A DNA stretch of 64,000 bases, from assembly GCA_017434455.1 (NCBI GenBank), contig JAFRFG010000018.1, forward strand, positions 1 to 64,000, in the 5' to 3' direction. This DNA comes from Thermoguttaceae bacterium (GTDB taxonomy: Bacteria; Planctomycetota; Planctomycetia; Pirellulales; Thermoguttaceae). Under the pieces are notes generated by a model. That model ran no database searches, was not told where the DNA came from, and saw only the letters and a program-made list of their open reading frames with translations. A program made the position numbers and the translations under genes. This document shows positions 32,749 through 42,574 of the stretch, in pieces. How positions within the stretch are numbered: position 1 is the stretch's first letter; each line of letters opens with the position of its first letter.

Positions 32749-34887
32749 TCAGTTGCCCGCGGCCGGCTCGCTGCCGGGTACCGGCAGGGGGAAACATTCG
32801 CCCGGGGCGGGGATGTCGTCGCAGATCGCCGGACGGGCGGCCGGGCCGTAGTGGTCGAGGATCTCGATCCCAAAGTTCGCCGCCGGGGAGTCCTCCGGGA
32901 CCGAGAAATCGCCGTTGGCCGGGTCGCGGAAGCGCGGGTCGGCCAGCTGGGAGTCGGTGTCGCGGCCCTTTTCCCGCCACTGGTCGAAGGTATCGCCGTC
33001 GAAGGTCAGGTTCTCTTTGGCGACGGTGTTCCAGTAGAGGTTGTTGTTGATCTCATAATGGCCGTCTTTCCAGTTGCTCGAAAACAGCGGCGAGTTGTTT
33101 TCCCAATAGACGATGTTGTTCTTGAAGTGGAACGAGCAGTGATCCTCGATCCGGGAGCGGACCAGCTGCCACCGGTTGGAGTTGACCATAATGTTGTGGT
33201 GAATCTGGTTGTCCCGGCCGTAGTGCTGGTGGAACGAACCGGTTTGGGTGTTGTAGACGACGTTGTGCGCCATCTCGACGTAGGTCGATCCCTCGTCGGT
33301 GTAGAGCCCCCAGCCGCCGTACTCGTAACTGAGCACATCGTGGATCAGGTTGTGCGTCACCCTGGTGCCGGGGGAGATGCCGAGGGTGTAGACCGCGCCC
33401 ATGTCGGAGAGGTACCGCTGGCCGATTTTGTGCATGTGGCACTGTCGGATGATATTGTTGACCGACGGCGCCGGATTGGGTTTGTATCCCCAGATCCACC
33501 CGATCGAAACGGCGGAGTAGTACAGGTCGAAGATCTCGCACCGCTCGACGGTGGTCCCCGAGGCGTAGCCGATCCACACGCCGATCGAGGCGGGGTGAAC
33601 GCGGCCGAGGTATTCCATCACGCAGTCGCTCACGGTATTCCCCTCGGGGAGACGATCTTCCTGGGGGAGTTCCAGAACCGAGTTATCGAACGGGCGTTCC
33701 CCGGCGAAATTGCCGCTGCCGAAGTAACTGCCGCCGATTCGGATGGCCCCCCCGCCGATGTCGCGGAAAGCGCAGGAAGTGACCGAGCAGTTTTTGCTCG
33801 CCGTCGCGATGAACAGCGCGTGGTTCCCCAGCGAGTGGAACCCGCAGCCGTCGAAGGCGATCTTCCGGGTGCCGGTGAGCTGAACCGACGATTCGACATA
33901 GACTTCCGCCTGAGGGGAGGTGTTCCCCGACGGCGGGGTGACATAGCCGGAGTAGGCGAACGAAAGCCCCTGGAAGCGGACGTTTTCGACAGACGCTTCT
34001 TTGCTGCCGACCAGCGCCATAAGGGTGGAAAGACGCGGGGCGATGATTTCGGCGGTGTCGATATTCTCCCCTTCGCGCGGAACGTAGGTCAGCTCGCCGC
34101 TGGCGCGGTCAAGGTAGAATTGGCCCGGGGCACCAAGTGCCTCGCGGACGTTTTCGAGGAAGAAGCGGGCATTGCCGGTAAAATACCAGTTCGAGCGCCC
34201 AAAGGTTCCCGCCAGGTGAACGACCTTCTCGGCGTCGTCGACCGAGGTGATTTTATTGCGGGTCATGACCCAGCGCTGGGGACAGCACAGATCGATGTCG
34301 CCGAGGTTGCGCAGATCCGAGCGGATCTCCTCGCCGGTGAAGCGGACCCCGAGGTCGGTGCAGATTTCTTTTGTTCTGGGGTCGGCGTTCTCATCGACTT
34401 CGCCGTAAAAGATCCGTTCGGCGATGGTGCAGCAGCCCTCCTTCGGGAGGCGGGGGCGCTCGGCGCGATGGTTGTTGACGTACAGCTGCTGGAAGTACCA
34501 GTCGCCGTTTTTGACCGAGTCGATCGTCAGGTGCCAATAGCCGTCGTCGCCGGCGGTGAAGCCGGTCAGCCGCCGTCCCCCCGAGATCACCGGGCGGGCG
34601 CCGTCGGCGGCGCGGAAGATCGTCGGCGCTTGCGGCGTGCCGCTGATTTTCGAGGTCAGAAACAAGGTGTCCTCCAGTTCATACATACCGTCGGCCAGCT
34701 CGATGACGACCGAATCCCCGGCGGCACGCGCCTCCGGCAGGATCGCCTCGGCTTTTTCCACGGCCGCGGTCAGGCCGTCGCCGGGGGTCACGCTAATAAC
34801 CCGCTCGGCGGCAAAAATTCCGGAGGCCGGCAGCAAGAGCGCGGCGGCCAGAAGGAGGAACAGTATTCGTGTGCTGGGATGTTTCAT
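32749..34887 (-). CDS. Secreted parallel beta-helix glycan-active protein, GH141-like, copy 3
   Basis: A 712-residue protein with a signal peptide (to about GIFAAE) and a right-handed parallel beta-helix over most of its length, visible as recurring Asn/His-centred coils (HNLIHDV, HNVVYNTQ, IHHNIMVN). The opening domain carries PVISGGRRLTGF and FQQLYVNNHRAERPRLPKEG, a pattern that I associate with GH141 and related beta-helix hydrolases; this assignment is an inference. It would act on complex polysaccharide outside the cytoplasm. ATG 34887 is preferred over GTG 34899 because the paralogues start at the same MK position. It is the last of three tandem paralogues transcribed leftward, 61 bases after copy 2. 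Confidence 0.75.
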   Translation of the reverse strand: MKHPSTRILFLLLAAALLLPASGIFAAERVISVTPGDGLTAAVEKAEAILPEARAAGDSVVIELADGMYELEDTLFLTSKISGTPQAPTIFRAADGARPVISGGRRLTGFTAGDDGYWHLTIDSVKNGDWYFQQLYVNNHRAERPRLPKEGCCTIAERIFYGEVDENADPRTKEICTDLGVRFTGEEIRSDLRNLGDIDLCCPQRWVMTRNKITSVDDAEKVVHLAGTFGRSNWYFTGNARFFLENVREALGAPGQFYLDRASGELTYVPREGENIDTAEIIAPRLSTLMALVGSKEASVENVRFQGLSFAYSGYVTPPSGNTSPQAEVYVESSVQLTGTRKIAFDGCGFHSLGNHALFIATASKNCSVTSCAFRDIGGGAIRIGGSYFGSGNFAGERPFDNSVLELPQEDRLPEGNTVSDCVMEYLGRVHPASIGVWIGYASGTTVERCEIFDLYYSAVSIGWIWGYKPNPAPSVNNIIRQCHMHKIGQRYLSDMGAVYTLGISPGTRVTHNLIHDVLSYEYGGWGLYTDEGSTYVEMAHNVVYNTQTGSFHQHYGRDNQIHHNIMVNSNRWQLVRSRIEDHCSFHFKNNIVYWENNSPLFSSNWKDGHYEINNNLYWNTVAKENLTFDGDTFDQWREKGRDTDSQLADPRFRDPANGDFSVPEDSPAANFGIEILDHYGPAARPAICDDIPAPGECFPLPVPGSEPAAGN

Positions 34888-34948
34888 CGGGGTGCTCACT
34901 TTCTTATTCTTTAGGGTTGCCCCTCGCGCGGGGTGTCTGTTGATTTCC

Positions 34949-37144
34949 TTACAAAGGGGTCATGGTGGCGGCCGGCTCGGTGCCGGGTACCGGCAGGGGG
35001 AAACACGCCCCCGGAGCGGGGATGTCGTCGCAGATCGTCGGCCGCGCGGCCGGGCCGTAGTGATCGAGGACCTCGATCCCAAAGTCCGCCGCCGGGGAGT
35101 CCTCCTCAAGGGTGAAGTCGCCGTGGGCCGGGTCGCGCAAACGGGGGTCGGCCAGCAGAGAGTCGGTGTCGCGGCCGAGTTCCCGCCACTGGGCGAAAGA
35201 GAGCTCTTTGAACATTAAGTTCTCTTTCGCGGCGGTGTTCCAGTAAATGTTGTGGTTCATCTGAATGTCCCCCTCGATCCAGGGGCCGCTCAGCAGCTCG
35301 GCGTCACTGTCCCAATAGACGACGTTGTACTCGAAGCGGAAGGGACAGTGCTCTTCGACCATTGCGTGAATCAGCTGCCAGCGCTGAGAGTTGACCAGCA
35401 GATTGTGATGGATGTAATTGTCGCGGCCGTAATCCTGGTAGAACGATCCGGACTGTGTATCGTAAACGATATTATGCGCCATCTCGATATAGGTCGATCC
35501 CCCGTCGGTATAAAGTCCCCAGCCGCCGAACTCGTAGCTGGTGACGTCGTGGATGAGGTTGTGGGTCACTTTGGTTCCGGGGGAGGCGCCGAGGGTGTAG
35601 ACCGCGCCCATATCGGAGAGGAACCGCTGGCCGATTTTGTGCAGATGGCACTGGCGGACAATATTGCCGACCGCCGGGGCCGGGTCGGGCTGCAGCCCCC
35701 AGGTCCAGCCGATCGAAACGGCGGAGTAATAGGTGTCGAAGACTTCGCACCGCTCGATAAGGGTATTCGCGGCGAACTGGATCCCTATCCCGATCGAGCC
35801 GGCGTGAACGCGGCCGAGGTATTCCATGAGACAATCACGGACGGTGTTCCCCTCCGGGAGGAGTTCTTCGACGGAAAGTCCCCGGTACGAGTCGTCGAAG
35901 GGGTACTCCCCCTGGAAGAGCCCCCCGACATCGGTGAGGAAGTTCCCCTCGGCGTCGTGGAAGTAATCGCCGCTGAACCCCTTGGCGGCAAAGAGATTTC
36001 CGCCGATCCGGATCCCCCCGCCGCCGAGATCGCGAAAAGCGCAGGCGGTCACCGCGCAGTTTTTGCAGGCCGTTCCAATCAGCAGTCCGTAGTTCCCGAG
36101 CGAATGGAACCCGCAGCCCTCGAGGGTGATCCCGCGAGAACAAGTGAACTGAACCGCCGAGCTGATTTTAATCTCGGCCTGGTTCGAGTTGTTCCCCTCC
36201 TTTCCCGTGGTCCAGCCGGAGTAGGCGAAGGTCAGCCCCTCGAAACGGACGTTCTCGACGGGGGTTTGTCTGCCGCCGGCCAGCGCCAGGAGAATTTCCA
36301 GACGCGGGGCGATAACCGTGGCGTTTTCGATGCTTTCCCCTTCGCGGGGGATGTAAACAAGATTGCCGCCGGCGCGGTCAAGATAGAACTGGCCCGGCGT
36401 GCCGAGCGCCTCACGGACATTGTCGAGGAAGAAACGCCGCCCTTTTTCGAAGTACCAGGCCGCCCGAAAAAAATTCGTCGACAGATGAATGATCTTCTTG
36501 GCGTCGTCGACCGAGGTGATTTTGTGCCGGGTCATGACCCAATATTGGGGACAGCACAGATCGATATCGTTTAAGGCGTGCAGGTTTGAGGTGATATCCC
36601 CATCCGAGAAATAGACCGACATATCGGTGATAAACTCGCCCGGGTCCGCTTCGGCCTTGCTCTTTTCCTCCGGAAAACGGCCGGCGACAGTGTACCATCC
36701 CTCCTTCGGAAGACGGGGCCGCTCGGCGCGGCGGTTGTTGACGTACAGCTGCTGGAAGTACCAATCGCCGTTTTTAACCGCGTCGATCGTCAAGTGCCAA
36801 TAGCCGTCGTCGCCGACGGTAAAACCGCTGAGTACCCTTCCCCCCGAGATCACCGGCCGGGCGCCGTCGGCGGCGCGGAAGATCGTCGGTGAAACGGGGG
36901 TGCCATTGATTTTGGGGGTCAGAACCAGCGTCTCCTCCAGTTCATACATACCGTCGGCCAATTCGACGACGACCGAATCCCCGGCGCTTCGTGCCTCGGG
37001 GAGAATCGCCTCGGCTTTTTCTACGGCGGCCGCCAAATCGCCGCCGGGGGCCACGGAGATGACCCGCTCGGCGGCCGCAAGCCCTGCCATCGGCAGGAGA
37101 ACGGCGGTGGCCAGAAGGAAGGCAAGCGCGGTGGTCTGTTTCAT
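34949..37144 (-). CDS. Secreted parallel beta-helix glycan-active protein, GH141-like, copy 2
   Basis: A 731-residue paralogue with the same signal-peptide, ISGG and QQLYVNNRRAERPRLPKEG elements. It differs most from the other two in the middle: an extra segment of about 20 residues (DYFHDAEGNFLTDVGGLFQG region) lies between the NLFAAKGF and the VRDCLMEYLGR coils, and the position after RLPKEG reads WYTVAGRFPEEK instead of the IAERIFYGEVDENAD seen elsewhere. This suggests a different substrate loop. The start at ATG 37144 is aligned with the paralogues; the longer frame to 37228 would overlap the upstream gene's end. It lies 35 bases after copy 1. Confidence 0.75.
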   Translation of the reverse strand: MKQTTALAFLLATAVLLPMAGLAAAERVISVAPGGDLAAAVEKAEAILPEARSAGDSVVVELADGMYELEETLVLTPKINGTPVSPTIFRAADGARPVISGGRVLSGFTVGDDGYWHLTIDAVKNGDWYFQQLYVNNRRAERPRLPKEGWYTVAGRFPEEKSKAEADPGEFITDMSVYFSDGDITSNLHALNDIDLCCPQYWVMTRHKITSVDDAKKIIHLSTNFFRAAWYFEKGRRFFLDNVREALGTPGQFYLDRAGGNLVYIPREGESIENATVIAPRLEILLALAGGRQTPVENVRFEGLTFAYSGWTTGKEGNNSNQAEIKISSAVQFTCSRGITLEGCGFHSLGNYGLLIGTACKNCAVTACAFRDLGGGGIRIGGNLFAAKGFSGDYFHDAEGNFLTDVGGLFQGEYPFDDSYRGLSVEELLPEGNTVRDCLMEYLGRVHAGSIGIGIQFAANTLIERCEVFDTYYSAVSIGWTWGLQPDPAPAVGNIVRQCHLHKIGQRFLSDMGAVYTLGASPGTKVTHNLIHDVTSYEFGGWGLYTDGGSTYIEMAHNIVYDTQSGSFYQDYGRDNYIHHNLLVNSQRWQLIHAMVEEHCPFRFEYNVVYWDSDAELLSGPWIEGDIQMNHNIYWNTAAKENLMFKELSFAQWRELGRDTDSLLADPRLRDPAHGDFTLEEDSPAADFGIEVLDHYGPAARPTICDDIPAPGACFPLPVPGTEPAATMTPL

Positions 37145-37179
37145 CGGGGCAGTCACGGTTTTATCCAATACGCGGCCGG

Positions 37180-39318
37180 TCAGCGGACGGCGGCCGGTTC
37201 GGTGCCGGGAATCGGCAGGGGGAAGCACGCCCCCGGGGCGGGAATGTCGTCGCAGATGGTGGGGCGAACGGCCGGACCGTAATGGTCGAGAATCTCGATC
37301 CCAAAGTTCGCCGCCGGAGAGCCCCCCTCAAAGGTGAAGTCGCCGTTGGCCACGTCGCGGAAGAGCGGGTCGGCCAGACGTGAGTCGGTGTCGCGGCCCT
37401 TTTCGCGCCACTGCTCGAAGGTGTTGTCGCCGAAGCGCAGGTTCTCTTTGGCGGCGGTGTTCCAATAGAGGTTATTGTTGATATCGAATTGACCGTCTTT
37501 CCAGTTGCCGGACAAAAGCGGCGAGTCGTTTTCCCAATAGACGATGTTGTTCGTCAGATGGAACGAACAGTGATCTTCCGCTCGAGAGCGGACCAGCTGG
37601 CACTTGGCGGAATTGACCAAGATGTTGTGGTGGATCTGATTGTCCCGGCCGTAGTGCTGGTGGAACGAACCGGTCTGGGTGTTGTAGACGACGTTGTGGG
37701 CCATCTCGACGTAGGTCGACCCCTCATCGGTGTAGAGCCCCCAGCCGCCGTACTCGTAACTTTTCACGTCGTGAATTAAGTTATGCGTCACCTTGGTGCC
37801 GGGGGAGATGCCGAGCGTGTAGACTGCCCCCATATCGGAGAGGTACCGCTGGCCGATTTTGTGCATGTGGCACTGACGGACGATGTTGCCGACCGACGGC
37901 GCCGGATCGGGGTTGTACCCCCAGATCCACCCGATCGAAACGGCGGAGTAGTACAGGTCAAAGATTTCGCACCGCTCGACGGTGGTATTCGAGGCGAAGC
38001 CGATCCACACGCCGATCGAGGCGGGGTGAACGCGGCCGAGGTATTCCATCACGCAGTCGCTCACACTGTTTTCCGTCGGGAGGCGCTCTTCTTTGGACAG
38101 TTCCAGAATTGAGTCGTCGAACGGATGCTCCCCGGCGAAGCCCTTCGTGCCGAAGTAGTTGCCGCCGATCCGAACGCCTCCCCCGCCGATATCGCGGAAG
38201 GCGCACGAGGCGACCGCGCAGTTTTTGCTCGCCGTGCCGATCAGCAGGGCGTGGTTCCCCAGGGAGTGAAACCCGCAGCCGTCAAAGGCGATTCCCTCGG
38301 CGCGCGTGAGCTGAATGGACGATTCGGTCGGGGTTTCGGCCTGGGAGGCGCCGTTCCCCAAAGCCGGCGTGACATAACTAGAGTGGGCGAAGAAAAGCCC
38401 CTCGAACCGGAGGTTCTCGACCGGTTTTTCTTTGCTGCCGGCCACCGCCACGAGGGTGGAAAGGCGCGGGGCGACAACAGCGGCGGTATCGATCGTCTCG
38501 CCCTCGCGGGGGATGTAGGTCAGCTCGCCGGTTGAGCGATCGAGGTAGAACTGGCCCGGGGCGCCGAGCGCCTCACGGACGTTTTCGAGAAAGAAGCGAA
38601 ATCCCTTGCCGAAGCGCCACTGTGAACGGGAGAAATGCCCTTTGATGTGAATCACCTTCTCGGCGTCGTCGATCGAATCGATCTTGTTGCGGCTCATGAC
38701 CCAGCGCTGGGGGGCGCAAAAGTCGATGTCGGCAAGACCGCGCAGGTCCGATCGGATCTCGTCGCTCGTGAAGCGCAGCCCCAGCTCGCCGCACTGATCT
38801 TTTGTTTTCGCGTCGGCGTTTTCGTCAACTTCGCCGTAAAAGATCCGCTCGTCGATCGTATAGCACCCCTCCTTCGGGAGGCGGGGCCGCTCGGCGCGGC
38901 GGTTGTTGACGTACAGCTGTTGGAAGTACCAATCGCCGTTTTTGACCGCGTCGATCGTCAGGTGCCAATAGCCGTCGCCGCCGGCGGCAAAGCCGGTGAG
39001 CACCCGCCCCCCCGAGATGACCGGCCGGGCGCCGTCGGCGGCGCGAAAGACGGTCGGTGCCTGCTGCGTGCCGCTGATCGCGGGAGTCAGAACGAGGGTC
39101 TCCTCCAGCTCATACATCCCGTCGGCCAGTTCGATGACGACCGAATCGCCGCAAGCGCGCGCGGTGGGAAGGATCGCCTCGGCTTTTTCCACCGCCGCGG
39201 CCAGCCCTTCGCCGGGCGATACGGAAATGACCCGCTCGGCGGCCGCCAGCCCAAAGGCCGGGAGGAACAGGGCCGTGAACAGCAGGAAGGACAGAAGCCG
39301 CGCTTGGGAAAGTTTCAT
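37180..39318 (-). CDS. Secreted parallel beta-helix glycan-active protein, GH141-like, copy 1
   Basis: A 712-residue paralogue, closer to copy 3 than to copy 2 (shared IFYGEVDENADAKTKDQ-type and NYFGTKGFAGEHPFDDS-type segments). A signal peptide ends near FGLAAAE. The conserved central stretch GQRYLSDMGAVYTLGISPGT, in which Asp, Met and Gly-Ala are invariant in all three copies, marks the likely active face of the helix. It is the first gene of a three-gene leftward operon whose promoter lies at 39376-39404 in the divergent region shared with the ceramidase-like operon. Confidence 0.78.
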   Translation of the reverse strand: MKLSQARLLSFLLFTALFLPAFGLAAAERVISVSPGEGLAAAVEKAEAILPTARACGDSVVIELADGMYELEETLVLTPAISGTQQAPTVFRAADGARPVISGGRVLTGFAAGGDGYWHLTIDAVKNGDWYFQQLYVNNRRAERPRLPKEGCYTIDERIFYGEVDENADAKTKDQCGELGLRFTSDEIRSDLRGLADIDFCAPQRWVMSRNKIDSIDDAEKVIHIKGHFSRSQWRFGKGFRFFLENVREALGAPGQFYLDRSTGELTYIPREGETIDTAAVVAPRLSTLVAVAGSKEKPVENLRFEGLFFAHSSYVTPALGNGASQAETPTESSIQLTRAEGIAFDGCGFHSLGNHALLIGTASKNCAVASCAFRDIGGGGVRIGGNYFGTKGFAGEHPFDDSILELSKEERLPTENSVSDCVMEYLGRVHPASIGVWIGFASNTTVERCEIFDLYYSAVSIGWIWGYNPDPAPSVGNIVRQCHMHKIGQRYLSDMGAVYTLGISPGTKVTHNLIHDVKSYEYGGWGLYTDEGSTYVEMAHNVVYNTQTGSFHQHYGRDNQIHHNILVNSAKCQLVRSRAEDHCSFHLTNNIVYWENDSPLLSGNWKDGQFDINNNLYWNTAAKENLRFGDNTFEQWREKGRDTDSRLADPLFRDVANGDFTFEGGSPAANFGIEILDHYGPAVRPTICDDIPAPGACFPLPIPGTEPAAVR

Positions 39319-39375
39319 CGGGGGTACCTATGCGGGGAGATATTTTGTTTTTGGGCGCTCCAACGCCATCGGTTC

Positions 39376-39404
39376 ATTCTAAGGGGTCGAAAAGGGAAAT
39401 TCAA
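39376..39404 (-). promoter_or_regulatory. Promoter of the beta-helix operon
   Basis: On the minus strand TTGAAT (39404-39399), 17-base spacer, TAGAAT (39381-39376), about 60 bases before the start at 39318. Confidence 0.6.
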
Positions 39405-39461
39405 GTGCCGAACGATTTGCCCGCGGACGCTGCCGCCGGTGAAATCCCTAGTCCGAGGATG

Positions 39462-39467
39462 TATAAT
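39462..39467 (+). promoter_or_regulatory. -10 element of the ceramidase-like operon
   Basis: A perfect TATAAT about 70 bases before the ATG at 39538; no recognisable -35, which suggests an activator. It is back to back with the promoter at 39376-39404. Confidence 0.45.
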
Positions 39468-39537
39468 GGGGGATCATTATTCCCACCGAGGCAAACAATA
39501 AAAAAGGACAAATAACCAAAACACAGGAGACAGCGAA

Positions 39538-41040
39538 ATGAAAAGTATTCGTCTTGCCTTAGCCCTGCTCGGCGTGAGTGTTCTGCTCGGCGCCGCCGCG
39601 GCCGCCGGCGCCGAGCTTTATGTCGGCGCCAAATCGATCGACATCACCCCGGAAGAGTCGGTGGTCCTCGCCGGCCAGTTTCATCCCCGGCCGTCGAAGG
39701 GGGTGACCTATCCGGTGACGGCCAACGTGATCGCCATCGAGGCGCGCGAGGGGGATCAGCCGGTCGACGCGGCGATCCTTGTCTCGATCGATACCGTGGT
39801 CATTCGCTGCGAGGCGGCGGTGAAGTTTCGCGACACCGTGAAAGCGGCGCTCCCCGATTTCGATGTCGATAAGGTTCTCTTCTCGGCGACCCACACGCAC
39901 GCCGCGCCGGTGATATCAAAAACCTCCTATCCCCGCGTGGAGGGGACCATGTCGCCGGAGGACTATGTTCAGTTCCTCTGCGATCGGCTGGGACCGGGCG
40001 TGAAGGACGCATGGGACAGCCGCCAGAAGTGCGAGTTCTCGTACGGCCTCGGGCACGCGGTGGTGGCGTACAACCGCCGCGCGGTCTATAAGGACGGTCA
40101 CGCCGTGATGTACGGCAATACGAATACCCCCGACTTTTTGGCGATCGAGGGGGTCGAGGATCACGACGTCGGGACGATCTTCTTCTGGCGGCCGGGGGAG
40201 GAAAAGCCGATGGCGATGATCGTTAATGTCTCGTGCCCGGCGCAGGATATCGAGGGGGATTACTATATCTCGTCCGACTACTGGGGGGCGCTTCGGATTG
40301 ATCTGCGTGAGGAGTACGGGGACGATCTGGTGACGGTCGGGCTGTGCGGGGCCGCCGGCGATATGTCTCCCCATATCCGCTATCGAGAGGCGGCCGATAC
40401 GCGCATGCGCGATCTTCGCGGCCTGACCGGCCCGGAGGAGATCGCCCGCCGGGTGCTCCAGGGGATCGACGAGGCGTATGAGGTGGTACAAAATGACCGT
40501 TACAGCGACGTCCCCTTCGCGCACCGGTTCTCGATTCTGGAGCTGCCGAAGCGGCTGGTGACCGAAGAGGAAGCGCGCAGCTGCCAGGCCGAGTATGAAA
40601 AGTTCAAGGACGACCCGAACGACGGCCGCGCCGAGTGGAACCTGCGGATTCTTCGCCGGTACGAGGAACAAAAAAAGAATCCCCATCCGGTTTTCCGCAC
40701 GCCGATGAGCGTCATTCGCCTGGGGGACTGCGCCCTGTGCTTCGCTCAGTTCGAGGTCTATACCGACTTCGGGATTATGGTCAAAGCGCGCTCTAAAGCG
40801 GTGCAGACCTTTACGGTTCAGTTAACCGGCGGGTCTCGCGAGCCGATGCCGTCGCAAGAGGAAACGCCGGAGCTGTACCTCGACTGGTCGGCCGCCTCGG
40901 GCGGAACGTATCTGCCGTCGCGCCGAGCGGTCGCCGGCGGCGGGTACGGCGCGATCATTCAGAGCAATACCGTCGGCCCCGAGGGGGGCGAGATGCTCGT
41001 CGAGGAGACGCTCAAGGTGATCGACGAGCTTTGGAAGTAA
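39538..41040 (+). CDS. Secreted neutral-ceramidase-like hydrolase, copy 1
   Basis: A 500-residue protein with signal peptide (about 1-25). It aligns with the N-terminal catalytic domain of neutral/alkaline non-lysosomal ceramidases: the zinc-site motif SATHTHAAP (His119 and His121) and the nucleophile motif CGAAGDMSPHIR (Ser277), matching THTHSGP and GDVSPN of the bacterial enzymes. The C-terminal immunoglobulin-like domain of classical ceramidases (about 650 residues in all) is missing. Planctomycetes carry many such shortened homologues; whether they cleave ceramide or another amide or ester is not known to me. An AGGAGA site precedes the ATG. The paralogue follows 31 bases downstream. Confidence 0.85.
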   Translation: MKSIRLALALLGVSVLLGAAAAAGAELYVGAKSIDITPEESVVLAGQFHPRPSKGVTYPVTANVIAIEAREGDQPVDAAILVSIDTVVIRCEAAVKFRDTVKAALPDFDVDKVLFSATHTHAAPVISKTSYPRVEGTMSPEDYVQFLCDRLGPGVKDAWDSRQKCEFSYGLGHAVVAYNRRAVYKDGHAVMYGNTNTPDFLAIEGVEDHDVGTIFFWRPGEEKPMAMIVNVSCPAQDIEGDYYISSDYWGALRIDLREEYGDDLVTVGLCGAAGDMSPHIRYREAADTRMRDLRGLTGPEEIARRVLQGIDEAYEVVQNDRYSDVPFAHRFSILELPKRLVTEEEARSCQAEYEKFKDDPNDGRAEWNLRILRRYEEQKKNPHPVFRTPMSVIRLGDCALCFAQFEVYTDFGIMVKARSKAVQTFTVQLTGGSREPMPSQEETPELYLDWSAASGGTYLPSRRAVAGGGYGAIIQSNTVGPEGGEMLVEETLKVIDELWK

Positions 41041-41071
41041 ATACTTCTGGCGTAAACAACGGAATCAAACG

Positions 41072-42574
41072 ATGAAAAATACCTCTCTTGCCGCGGCTGT
41101 GCTGGTGCTGAGTATCCTGTTTGGTGCCGCTTCGGCCGCCGGCGCCGAGATTTATGTCGGCGCCGAATCGATCGACATCACCCCGGAGGAACCGGTGGTT
41201 CTCGCCGGTCAGTTCCAGCCCCGCAAGTCGAAGGGGGTAACGTACCGGCTGGCGGCCAATGTGATCGCCATCGAGGCGCGCGAGGGGGATCAGCCGGTCG
41301 ACGCGGCGATCATTATCTCGATCGATACCGCCTGTATCTGGGGCGGGGCATCGGTGAAGTTCCGCGACACCGTAAAAGCGGCGCTCCCCGATTTTGATGT
41401 CGATAAGGTGCTCTTCTCGGCGACTCATTCCCATGCCGCGCCGGGGATCTCCGAATGGGAGTATCCCCGCGTGGAAGGGACCATGTCGCCGGAGGACTAT
41501 GTCGAGTTCCTCTGCGGCCGGCTGGGGCCGGGCGTGAAGGAAGCTTGGGACAGCCGCCGGAAGTGCGAGTTCTCGTACGGCCTCGGGCACGCGGTGGTGG
41601 CGTACAACCGCCGCGCGGTCTATAAAGACGGTCACGCCGTGATGTACGGCAAGACGAACACCCCCGACTTTTTGGCGATCGAGGGGGTCGAGGACCACGA
41701 CGTCGGGACGATCTTCTTCTGGCGGCCGGGGGAGGAAAAGCCGCTGGCGATGATCGTCAATGTCTCGTGCCCCGCGCAGGATATTGAAAGCGACTACTAC
41801 ATCTCGTCCGACTACTGGGGGGCGCTTCGCCTCGATCTTTGCCGGAAGTACGGGGACGATCTGGTGACGGTCGGGCTGTGCGGGGCGGCCGGCGATATGT
41901 CGCCGCATATCCGCTACCGCGCCGAGGCCGATTCGCGGATGCGCAATCTGCGCGGCCTGACCGGCCCGGAGGAGATCGCCCGCCGTGTGCTCCACGGGGT
42001 GGACGAGGCGTACGAGGTGGTACAAAATGACCGTTACTCGGACGTTCCGTTCGCGCATCGGTTCTCGATCCTCGAGCTGCCGAAGCGGCTGGTGAGCGAG
42101 GAAGAGGCGAAAAACTGCATGGCCGAATACGAGAAGATCAAGGACAACCCGAACGACGGCCGCGCCGAGTGGAACCGGCGGATCCTTCGCCGCTATGAAG
42201 CCCAAAAGGAAAACCCCCATCCGGTCTTCCGCACGCCGCTGAACGTGATCCGTTTAGGGGATTGCGCCCTGTGCTTCGCGCCGTTCGAGGTCTATACCGA
42301 CTATGGGATTATGGTCAAGGCGCGCAGCAAGGCGATCCAGACCTTCACCATCCAGCTGACCGGCGGAGCGCGCGAGCCGATGCCGTCCAAGGAGGAGTCG
42401 CCCGAGCGCTATCGCGACTGGGCGGCCGCCTCGGGGGGGACGTACCTTCCGTCGCGCCGGGCCGTGGAAGGGGGCGGGTACGGCGCGATCATTCAGAGCA
42501 ACACGATCGGCCCGGAAGGGGGAGAGATGCTCGTCGAGGAGACGCTCAAGGTGATCGACGAGCTTTGGAAGTGA
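41072..42574 (+). CDS. Secreted neutral-ceramidase-like hydrolase, copy 2
   Basis: A 500-residue paralogue of the upstream gene, identical in length and very similar in sequence; SATHSHAAP and CGAAGDMSPHIR keep the zinc and nucleophile residues. Differences concentrate in two spots: IRCEAAVKF versus IWGGASVKF, and AAPVISKTSYPR versus AAPGISEWEYPR, both close to the zinc motif, so substrate choice may differ. Its TGA at 42572-42574 abuts the stop of the convergent sialidase-like gene with no base between them, so no terminator can lie between the two. Confidence 0.85.
   Translation: MKNTSLAAAVLVLSILFGAASAAGAEIYVGAESIDITPEEPVVLAGQFQPRKSKGVTYRLAANVIAIEAREGDQPVDAAIIISIDTACIWGGASVKFRDTVKAALPDFDVDKVLFSATHSHAAPGISEWEYPRVEGTMSPEDYVEFLCGRLGPGVKEAWDSRRKCEFSYGLGHAVVAYNRRAVYKDGHAVMYGKTNTPDFLAIEGVEDHDVGTIFFWRPGEEKPLAMIVNVSCPAQDIESDYYISSDYWGALRLDLCRKYGDDLVTVGLCGAAGDMSPHIRYRAEADSRMRNLRGLTGPEEIARRVLHGVDEAYEVVQNDRYSDVPFAHRFSILELPKRLVSEEEAKNCMAEYEKIKDNPNDGRAEWNRRILRRYEAQKENPHPVFRTPLNVIRLGDCALCFAPFEVYTDYGIMVKARSKAIQTFTIQLTGGAREPMPSKEESPERYRDWAAASGGTYLPSRRAVEGGGYGAIIQSNTIGPEGGEMLVEETLKVIDELWK

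Noticed and set aside
32716..34914. Plus-strand open frame opposite beta-helix copy 3
   Set aside because: Val/Gly/Asp/Arg-rich shadow; the same mirror appears opposite the paralogues, which shows that it follows the real coding strand.
37180..39318. Regularly spaced repeated DNA in the three beta-helix genes considered as a CRISPR or satellite array
   Set aside because: The repetition is protein-coding: beta-helix coils and whole-gene paralogy, without identical short repeats and unique spacers.
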